Below, in pieces: positions 1-5,438 of a stretch of 5,824 bases of DNA (positions are counted from its first letter, which is position 1; every line of letters starts with the position of its first letter). Both the position numbers and the translations under genes were made by a program. The stretch is from DRLZ01 sp036478815. Lineage in GTDB: Bacteria > Pseudomonadota > Gammaproteobacteria > Methylococcales > DRLZ01. The DNA is taken from the NCBI GenBank assembly GCA_036478815.1, contig JAZGEP010000361.1, positions 1 to 5,824 of the forward strand, given 5' to 3'. The notes beneath the pieces are model-generated. The model searched no databases. It was not told where the DNA came from and saw only the letters and a list, made by a program, of their open reading frames with translations.

Positions 1-10
1 TTTGAACTGT

Positions 11-26
11 CAGTGATATCTCACTG
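11..26. repeat. short inverted repeat at left edge
   Basis: A perfect 6-bp inverted repeat (CAGTGA / TCACTG) with a 4-base spacer (TATC) lies just outside the large repeat element that follows eboD. On the minus strand it would be the first structure after that element. It has no following T-tract, so it is not a convincing intrinsic terminator, and a stem this short can arise by chance. No start codon or open frame of a following gene is visible in the first 30 bases. Confidence 0.3.
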
Positions 27-29
27 CTT

Positions 30-189
30 AACGTGCATGGAATAACTTGAACAATGATAGTGTAGGGTTTTTGTTTCTGACGAAACCATCTCAAGAGGCG
101 CATCGTTGTTCTACGCAACGATTGAGATGGTTTCGTCAGGAGCAAAAAGACCAGCCAGAATGTTCAAGTTATTTCATGCACGTTCCTTA
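30..189. repeat. MITE-like nested inverted repeat, copy 1 (full length)
   Basis: A 160-bp palindromic element just after the eboD stop codon. Three nested stems are visible. The outer arms 30-53 and 161-184 are complementary over 24 bp with one mismatch. The middle arms 77-94 and 122-139 are perfectly complementary over 18 bp. The tip arms 102-108 and 116-122 pair perfectly over 7 bp around the 7-base loop 109-115. The segments joining the stems pair partially. The right end reads GCACGTTCCTTA; the left end is eroded (TTAACGTGC instead of TAAGGAACGTGC). The same sequence recurs at 1356-1440 and 5349-5438. Terminal inverted repeats, no coding capacity and a TA-like terminus suggest a miniature inverted-repeat element, perhaps mobilised by an IS630/Tc1-type transposase, though no transposase is present and the family is inferred. 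As RNA it would form a long hairpin at the 3' end of the eboD message. Confidence 0.85.
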
Positions 190-190
190 C

Positions 191-1327
191 TCAAAGAGCA
201 GCGATAGTTTGAAGGCTTTTCTGCATAACAGCGTTATCAATATAATCAACTTCCTGTGACAGCCCGATACCCTTAATCAGGGTAATGGTTAACTGACCGC
301 CTAAATGTTGTCGAAACTCATCGAGTGCTACTTCTGTTTTCACTTGTTTCAGAGACGCAGTATTCAGGTTGAATTCAAGCGTATTGAGCAATTCCAGAAT
401 CTTCTTCAATTCCTCTATAGAAATCCAGCCCAATTGATATGAATAATGGCTGTCGACTGCAATGCCAATAGCGACGGCTTCACCGTGACGCAGTTTGTTT
501 TGCGAAAGCTCTTCCAGTTTATGCGCAAGCCAATGACCGAAATCCAATGGTCGCGCAGAACCATGTTCAAAAGGATCACCGCCTGTTGCTATATGCTCAA
601 GGTGTAATTTTGCACATTGATTAATCAGTGTTTGCAATGGTTCTTTCTCAAAACGTGCAAGTGCTTCGCGTTGCTCATATAGAAAGTCAAAAAAGTTTCT
701 ATCTCTAATCAGCGCAACTTTAATCGCTTCAGCCATTCCAGCACGTTTGTCACGAGCATCGAGTGTCTCTAAAAAATCATAATCGCTGATCACTGCCCAG
801 GGCGAACTAAATGTACCAATAAAGTTCTTGCGCTGATTGAGATTAATTGCATTTTTAACGCCTAAAGCGGCATCGTTTTGTGCCAGAACTGTTGTCGGCA
901 TGCGGATTAAACGCACACCGCGATGCGCTGTAGTTACTGCATAACCAACAGCGTCAATGACCGCGCCACCGCCAATCACCAGAACAAAAGAATGTCGACA
1001 AATCGCTTGATCAATAATCAGTTGATAGATTTGGTTGATGATTTGAAAATCTTGTTTGGCGATTTCTCCACCAGGGACAACGAAAAGGCCTCCCGCTTGA
1101 AGCATGATGTCGCTATGCTTTGAAAAATAGGTTTGTACTTGAACTTCCAGCTCTGGATGAACGGCAAGTACGCCGGAATCAACGATAACAAGGACTCGGT
1201 GTCGTTGCTTTCCAGCGTGTTCCACAACATTTCGAAACGAATTATTTTCAGGATTGAACACTCCATTTGTAAAAATAACCGGGTATTCATACTTAACTGT
1301 AAAATCCTGGCTGATGTGGAGATTCAT
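191..1327 (-). CDS. eboD: EboD, sugar-phosphate-cyclase / 3-dehydroquinate-synthase-like protein
   Basis: A 378-residue protein of the 3-dehydroquinate synthase (DHQS) superfamily, which carries out NAD- and metal-dependent cyclisation of sugar phosphates. Visible motifs are the nucleotide-binding GGGAVIDAVG (119-128), PTTVLAQND (144-152), KNFIG (167-171), and metal ligands E200 (in MAEAIK), H265 (in LDFGH) and H281 (in RHGEAVAIG). The active site differs from classical DHQS: the segment usually DSSVGGK is DAALGVK (152-158), and the usual L-N-x-G-H is LDFGH. With GSARP at 256-260, this resembles the EEVS-like/EboD side of the sugar phosphate cyclases rather than shikimate-pathway AroB. The substrate and product of EboD are unknown. 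The start is the ATG at 1327; only a weak GGGTA lies upstream. The gene is last in the visible operon, 110 bp after the TMEM220 gene, and is bracketed by two direct copies of the repeat element. eboD normally follows eboC and precedes eboE, so its position here is displaced. Confidence 0.88.
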   Translation of the reverse strand: MNLHISQDFTVKYEYPVIFTNGVFNPENNSFRNVVEHAGKQRHRVLVIVDSGVLAVHPELEVQVQTYFSKHSDIMLQAGGLFVVPGGEIAKQDFQIINQIYQLIIDQAICRHSFVLVIGGGAVIDAVGYAVTTAHRGVRLIRMPTTVLAQNDAALGVKNAINLNQRKNFIGTFSSPWAVISDYDFLETLDARDKRAGMAEAIKVALIRDRNFFDFLYEQREALARFEKEPLQTLINQCAKLHLEHIATGGDPFEHGSARPLDFGHWLAHKLEELSQNKLRHGEAVAIGIAVDSHYSYQLGWISIEELKKILELLNTLEFNLNTASLKQVKTEVALDEFRQHLGGQLTITLIKGIGLSQEVDYIDNAVMQKSLQTIAAL

Positions 1328-1355
1328 TTGTTATTGTTTACCCATAGAATTATTG

Positions 1356-1440
1356 GTTGTTCTACGCAACGATTGAGATCATTTTGTCAGGAGCAAAAAG
1401 ACAAGCCAGAATGTTCAAGTTATTTCATGCACGTTCCTTA
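1356..1440. repeat. MITE-like element, copy 2 (half element)
   Basis: This 85-bp segment aligns without gaps to 105-189 of copy 1, with four mismatches by eye. It holds only the right half of the element: part of the tip hairpin, one middle-stem arm (1372-1389, diverged) and the right terminal arm ending ACGTTCCTTA. Left of 1356 the similarity stops abruptly, so the left half was lost by deletion or recombination. Its terminal TTA forms, on the minus strand, the TAA stop codon of the TMEM220 gene (1438-1440). It fills most of the 110-bp spacer before eboD. Without its partner arm it can no longer form the long hairpin, only the small tip stem-loop. Confidence 0.85.
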
Positions 1441-1812
1441 TCCATCCAGCGGTCTACTTTTACGCCAATTGAGAATAACTAAAACTATAGTCCAAATAAG
1501 ACAGATCACCAGTCCCCATAACTCCCGGACACCTTCATCTACGGCATTTTTCATTCCGACTGCCATGAATGCATCGAGAGAGGTATTTGCAAAGCTATCC
1601 GACCATTGGAACACTCCAAAAGCATAAAACAGAAGTAGCGTTATCAGAACCCAGCGAACCTTAATATCAACATTAAACGTAATTAAAACTGTCACTATTA
1701 GAATGGCACCATAGGCGAGTATCCACAGTGGCCAATCAGGGTCATTAAATTGAACAATAACAGACACTAAAAAAAACGCCATCATTACATAGGATAGAAA
1801 TCTAATAAGCAT
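1438..1812 (-). CDS. TMEM220-family small membrane protein
   Basis: A 124-residue integral membrane protein with four predicted helices at about 4-20, 28-46, 53-69 and 99-115. The family hallmark QFNDPDWPLWILAYG (21-35) follows helix 1, and RELWGLVICL (96-105) opens the last helix. Both fit the 'transmembrane family 220' group (Pfam TMEM220), whose biochemical role is not established. The start at 1812 is supported by GGTGA six bases upstream (1819-1823). The gene lies 39 bp after eboF and 110 bp before eboD, all on one strand, so co-transcription is likely. It is not one of the six classical ebo genes. It is the only membrane protein visible here, in a cluster whose membrane member EboC is not seen. 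The stop codon is formed by the end of repeat copy 2, so the last few residues (after about RKSR) could have been altered by that insertion. Confidence 0.82.
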   Translation of the reverse strand: MLIRFLSYVMMAFFLVSVIVQFNDPDWPLWILAYGAILIVTVLITFNVDIKVRWVLITLLLFYAFGVFQWSDSFANTSLDAFMAVGMKNAVDEGVRELWGLVICLIWTIVLVILNWRKSRPLDG

Positions 1813-1851
1813 GATTTGTCACCAATTATTGACTATTGATATACATGTAGG

Positions 1852-3234
1852 TTACATGAAAAACTTGTAGATGATATGTTCGACATCAGTCAAAATAGAT
1901 GCATTTGTTACCATCTCTGGAATAGTAGCTATTAGTAAAGGCCCTTCCTCCGCAGAATCAGCCAGTCGACCATGACTCCCCTTGACCAGGGAAGCATCCA
2001 GTGGAATGACATCCATTAACATACGCATGCCCAGCTTCTTTTGTGCTAAGCGCTGCGCCACTTTCAGGCTAGGAAATCTAATTTGAGGGTCTACAAATAA
2101 TTCAACCGGGTCATAGCCTGGCTTGCGGTGGATATCGACTGTTCGAGCAAAATCTGGTGCCTTGGTTTCATCCAACCAAAAATAATAAGTAAACCATGCA
2201 CCTGGTTTGGCGATTGCTATCAGTTCACCTGATCTCTGGTGATTAACTCCCATTGTCTGCTTGCTATCTGACCCCAGAACTTGATCAATATCATCACAAG
2301 ATTCAAGCAGTTTGGTTACATTGGGAATATCGTCGCTATCTTTGATATAAATATGGGCAATCTGATGATCAGACACTGCAAACGCTTTGGATGCACCATA
2401 ATCAAGCAACTCCCATGAAGCTGATTTTCTCAATTGTAGATAACCATGCTCACACAGTAAGCGATTGATATGTACAGGTCGAGAAACCTGAGTAATTCCA
2501 TATTCTGATACGATTAAAACTTCTGCACCAAGCTCTCTTACCTGATCAACTAATTGACCAACGACAGCATCGATGGCTTTGACATCATTCCAGGTCGCTG
2601 GATCTTCAGGGCCAAGACGTTGCAAGTTATAATCCAGATGAGGTAAATAGACTAATTGCAGATCAGGGTGGTGCCATTTGTATTCTAACGCTGCCGCATC
2701 CGCAATCCATTGACTCGATTTAATATTGGTTTTTGGCCCCCAAAAATTAAAAAACGGGAATGCCCCTAATTCTGCTTCAAGTCGTTGAAATAAATCAGGC
2801 GGCGATGAGTAAAGTCCAATTTCCTTACTTCCATCAGCATGATAATGAGGCCGTGGAGTCACTGAAAAATCAACATCCCCGTACATGTTGTACCACCAGA
2901 ATAATCGTGAACAGACGAATTGAGGATTGTCATGTTTTAACTTTTCCCAAACTTTTGGTGTTTGAACCAGTTGATCAGGTTGTAACCAGAATTTAACCTC
3001 TGCAAGTTCTCGCCAATACCAGCCATTACCAACAATTCCATGCTCATTGGGCAATTTTCCGGTTACCATTGATGCTTGAGCGCTAGTAGTCACAGCCGGA
3101 AACACGCTATCGACTGGCTGCATATTGCCATCGCTGATCAGTTTGTTGAGATTTGGCGTGTGTTCTCCTAATAAAGCGGGTGTCAAGCCAACAACATTTA
3201 TTACCACTAAAGATGGTGATGTCGATTGACTCAT
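1852..3234 (-). CDS. eboF: EboF, alkaline-phosphatase-superfamily (nucleotide pyrophosphatase-like) protein
   Basis: A 460-residue protein of the type I phosphodiesterase/nucleotide pyrophosphatase branch of the alkaline phosphatase fold. The N-terminal core has VVGLTP (14-19), then TPNLNKL (26-32), the nucleophile region FPAVTTSAQ (45-53) with T49 as the likely nucleophile, TGKLPNEHGIVGNGWYWRE (58-76), LPHLDY (197-202), SEYGI (243-247) and KGSHG (418-422). It is probably cytosolic, since no signal peptide is seen. The metal-binding set looks incomplete: V15 sits where an Asp is usual (DGLR), Q205 replaces the His of D-x3-H, and E244-Y245 replace Asp-His, whereas D201 and H421 are present. 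Such changes may be normal for EboF, and activity is uncertain. The start at 3234 overlaps the eboE stop as ATGA and is preceded by a strong GAGGAAG. EboF normally follows EboE, as here. Confidence 0.87.
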   Translation of the reverse strand: MSQSTSPSLVVINVVGLTPALLGEHTPNLNKLISDGNMQPVDSVFPAVTTSAQASMVTGKLPNEHGIVGNGWYWRELAEVKFWLQPDQLVQTPKVWEKLKHDNPQFVCSRLFWWYNMYGDVDFSVTPRPHYHADGSKEIGLYSSPPDLFQRLEAELGAFPFFNFWGPKTNIKSSQWIADAAALEYKWHHPDLQLVYLPHLDYNLQRLGPEDPATWNDVKAIDAVVGQLVDQVRELGAEVLIVSEYGITQVSRPVHINRLLCEHGYLQLRKSASWELLDYGASKAFAVSDHQIAHIYIKDSDDIPNVTKLLESCDDIDQVLGSDSKQTMGVNHQRSGELIAIAKPGAWFTYYFWLDETKAPDFARTVDIHRKPGYDPVELFVDPQIRFPSLKVAQRLAQKKLGMRMLMDVIPLDASLVKGSHGRLADSAEEGPLLIATIPEMVTNASILTDVEHIIYKFFM

Positions 3235-4439
3235 GAATTGACTTCCTCAAGTAAATGACACTGTTTTAATGCAGCTTCGATAAATGCCAGTTCTGCTTGC
3301 AAGCCTGTTATCAGTTCAACATCGTTATTGGGACGATGCTGTTTTGGTAACACCCCCCAACTGTATGTTTCAAGTTCAAGATGTGGCTGGCAAGCTGGGT
3401 TCTTGGATAAAAACATCAACACAGTGTTGATCTCATTAGAGGTTGTTGCTCCATACGCATGATCCAGGGTAGATTTATGCACTGGTACGTGAAAGTGTAT
3501 TCGCCACTCTTCAAGCGTGTTGAAACGTTGATTCTTCAATGCAAGCTCGAGGTCATCACAGAAAATTCTGTCGCCATTGCTTGTTAGTCCAGTGACCTGA
3601 TGCAAATACCTCGATTCTGCAAATTCAGACAACCAGCTTTTTACTTCCGGCTGATTTGGCATACCCACACGTAAAGCGCTGGAAATCTGGATTTTACCAA
3701 TATTGATTCCAGCATTAACGATTGCTTGTAAAGAATCATCAATATTTTCGTACATGACGGCCTGATGGCAAACATCGAAACAAATGCCCAGATGTCGGCG
3801 TAACAAGCTGGGACTCAACCCATAAAGCTTGGCTACAGGAGGCAATTGTTGTTGAAAAAAATCGATCAGTTGTGAGGTCTCCTGGAGTACACAACCAGGT
3901 TCCATTTCAAGACATAATTGAATATGTTTGCCAGAATCGTTCTCAAGTTTCGCCAAGGTGATGACTATTTCACAAAGATACTTGCGTGCCTGAGCATGAT
4001 CCTTGTCAGTCCATTCCTGAGCATACCCTAGAGGTAAGGTGGATAGCGTGCCGAAGTTTTCTTCAGGTGGTAGTAATTCGGCAAGCAGTTGTGCGGCCTT
4101 GTGGGTATATTCCAGACGCTGTATATCACCCCAATGAGGACGATAAACCGCCTGTTTAACCCTTTCGGCATGAAAGTTACCGACTGGGAAAGCATTCAGA
4201 GTGACCACTGAAAGCTTATGTTCACAAAGGCACTGTTTTAGTCTTTCCAGTTTATTCTTGTCTGCAACATAGTCATTACAAGCTTGTTCACTCAACCAGA
4301 GTCCATGTTGCATGGAAGCAAGTCCGCGCGCTTGTCTTAATGGATTGGTAAAACGCTTGATATTATTTTCAACCAGATTGGATGAGTCACCTGGGTGAAC
4401 ATTGCTACAATATCCTATCTGACTTGGTTTCCAGGGCAT
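3231..4439 (-). CDS. eboE: EboE, metabolite traffic protein, TIM-barrel sugar isomerase-like
   Basis: A 402-residue protein matching the EboE family (xylose-isomerase-like TIM barrel). Typical signatures are the N-terminal IGYCSNVHPGDS (8-19), GLWLS (46-50), LNAFPVGNFH (81-90), VKQAVYRPHW (94-103), YTHKAAQLLAELLP (111-124) and LSTLPLGY (132-139). Polar residues at barrel-strand ends suit a divalent metal site: E178/E180 in CLEMEPGC, D222 and H225 in CFDVCH, H315/H317/H321 in HFHVPVH, and E355/E357 in LELETYSW. The fold family (xylose isomerase, endonuclease IV) uses Glu/Asp/His sets of this kind, but no reaction has been assigned to EboE. The start at 4439 is supported by the family-typical N-terminus and by coupling: eboB ends 1 bp upstream (TGA-C-ATG). 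It overlaps eboF by 4 bp. In most ebo clusters eboC and eboD stand between eboB and eboE; here that space is gone. Confidence 0.9.
   Translation of the reverse strand: MPWKPSQIGYCSNVHPGDSSNLVENNIKRFTNPLRQARGLASMQHGLWLSEQACNDYVADKNKLERLKQCLCEHKLSVVTLNAFPVGNFHAERVKQAVYRPHWGDIQRLEYTHKAAQLLAELLPPEENFGTLSTLPLGYAQEWTDKDHAQARKYLCEIVITLAKLENDSGKHIQLCLEMEPGCVLQETSQLIDFFQQQLPPVAKLYGLSPSLLRRHLGICFDVCHQAVMYENIDDSLQAIVNAGINIGKIQISSALRVGMPNQPEVKSWLSEFAESRYLHQVTGLTSNGDRIFCDDLELALKNQRFNTLEEWRIHFHVPVHKSTLDHAYGATTSNEINTVLMFLSKNPACQPHLELETYSWGVLPKQHRPNNDVELITGLQAELAFIEAALKQCHLLEEVNS
3242..3248 (-). promoter_or_regulatory. strong ribosome binding site of eboF
   Basis: On the minus strand the sequence GAGGAAG lies seven bases before the eboF ATG, within the last codons of eboE. 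It fixes the eboF start in the 4-bp ATGA overlap and is the best Shine-Dalgarno match among the genes in this window. It implies direct initiation as well as translational coupling to eboE. Confidence 0.75.
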
Positions 4440-4440
4440 G

Positions 4441-5322
4441 TCAGTCTTCTATAATAGGAGCTTGCCCTCGCAGTGCTGAGTTTTCCTCCCAGAGTTGGCT
4501 TTGATCGATAATAGGTCGTGTGACTTCTTCAAGACTAATCTTGCCGCTTTGTGCATAGAATGCTATCGGGTTTTCAAAAAGTACCTGGCTAATCACTGCA
4601 TCTTCGAAACCTGCTTCGCGCATGGCAGCTCCTGTTTTAGGGACTTTTAAAGGATCGCTCACACCCCAATCAGCTGCACTATTCACTACCATTTTTTCTG
4701 TACCATATTGCTGTAACAAAGCCACCATTCGAGATTCGGACATTTTTGTTTTTGGATAGACAGAATGACCACGCCATGCGCCAGTTTCCAGTACCAATGG
4801 TAATGTCTGCTCGTTGAGATGGTCGATCATTACCAGTTCTTCATTGATTCCAACTTCACGCATTAAAGCAATCGTCCGCTCTGTACCTCTGACTTTGTCA
4901 CGATGCGGTGTATGAATCAGTACGGGTAGTTCCAGTTCCTTTGCCAGCTGCATCTGTTCGGCGAAAAAACGTTCTTCATTGGGAGTGATATCGTCATAAC
5001 CAATTTCACCAATACCTAACACATTTTCCTTGCTACAGTAACGTGGTAATAATTTCATCACGGCTTCTGCCAGGGGAATATCGTTCGCTTCTTTCGGATT
5101 CATGCCCATCACACAATAATGGCGAATACCAAATTGAGATGCCCGGAAATGTTCCCAACCAACCAACAGGTCAAAATAATCAATAAAAGTACCAATCGAT
5201 GTGCGTGGCTGTCCTTGCCAAAAAGCCGGTTCCAGAACGGCTATCACGCCTGCTTTTGCCATGTTTTCATAGTCATCTGTAGTCCGTGAAACCATGTGAA
5301 TATGTGGGTCAAAATAATTCAT
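4441..5322 (-). CDS. eboB: EboB, TatD-family metal-dependent hydrolase
   Basis: A 293-residue amidohydrolase-superfamily protein of the TatD type, in the highly conserved EboB subgroup. Metal ligands are visible in order: H7 and H9 (DPHIHM), E106 (GIGEIGYD), H137 (LIHTPHRDK), H168 (MIDHLNE) and D218 (NSAADWGVSDP), so the catalytic set is complete. Subgroup signatures include RTTDDYENMAKAGV (13-26), EPAFWQGQPRTS (31-42), DYFDLLVGWEHFRA (48-61), MNPKEAN (74-80) and VYPKTKMSESRMV (188-200). Length and both ends are as expected for the family. The substrate is unknown; TatD relatives include 3' nucleases, but this branch travels with metabolite-traffic genes. The start at 5322 has only a modest GAGA about eight bases upstream. 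The stop is one base from the eboE start. A 112-bp spacer separates it from eboA and holds repeat copy 3. Confidence 0.93.
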   Translation of the reverse strand: MNYFDPHIHMVSRTTDDYENMAKAGVIAVLEPAFWQGQPRTSIGTFIDYFDLLVGWEHFRASQFGIRHYCVMGMNPKEANDIPLAEAVMKLLPRYCSKENVLGIGEIGYDDITPNEERFFAEQMQLAKELELPVLIHTPHRDKVRGTERTIALMREVGINEELVMIDHLNEQTLPLVLETGAWRGHSVYPKTKMSESRMVALLQQYGTEKMVVNSAADWGVSDPLKVPKTGAAMREAGFEDAVISQVLFENPIAFYAQSGKISLEEVTRPIIDQSQLWEENSALRGQAPIIED

Positions 5323-5348
5323 ACTGACATCTCAATCATTATTAATAC

Positions 5349-5438
5349 TAAGGAACGTGCAGGAATCACTTGAACAATGATGACACAGGAGCAAAAAGAC
5401 TAGTCAGAATGTTCAAGTTATTTCATGTACGTCCCTAA
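5349..5438. repeat. MITE-like element, copy 3 (internally deleted)
   Basis: A 90-bp version of the repeat with both terminal arms but without the central stem. The left arm 5349-5376 (starting TAAGGAACGTGC, the best-preserved left end here) and right arm 5410-5437 are imperfect inverted repeats, with 9 perfect bp at the inner end (ACTTGAACA / TGTTCAAGT). Bases 5386-5438 match 137-189 of copy 1 closely. The part corresponding to about 67-136 of copy 1, including the 18-bp middle stem and the tip, is missing. It sits between eboA and eboB, and its right end forms the eboA stop codon (TAG, 5435-5437). It could fold in the mRNA as an intercistronic hairpin and may tune expression between the two genes. 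Confidence 0.82.

Noticed and set aside
47..259. Plus-strand open frame of 70 codons, sharing about 29 translated residues with a frame at 1133-1627
   Set aside because: The shared peptide is just the repeated element translated in both places. Outside the repeat the frames run antisense to eboD and the TMEM220 gene with no similarity to each other, so this is not a gene family.
268..284. Perfect 6-bp inverted repeat TACCCT / AGGGTA as a possible terminator
   Set aside because: It lies inside the conserved C-terminal coding region of eboD and has no T-tract; chance composition is sufficient.
923..1290. Short frames on both strands inside eboD (923-1123 plus, 1018-1290 minus)
   Set aside because: They are fully inside eboD, which has clear family motifs in its own frame; these carry no recognisable motif.
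1356..1440. Repeats as a CRISPR array
   Set aside because: The three copies are kilobases apart, unequal in length, and carry terminal inverted repeats; there is no regular spacer pattern and no cas gene.
2760..2996. Plus-strand open frame of 78 codons inside eboF
   Set aside because: It is antisense to a conserved protein and has no motif or ribosome binding site support.
5323..5349. AT-rich stretch (TATTAATAATGA on the minus strand) as a possible promoter for eboB
   Set aside because: A -10-like sequence can be picked, but no properly spaced -35 is present, and the operon context makes read-through from upstream of eboA more likely.
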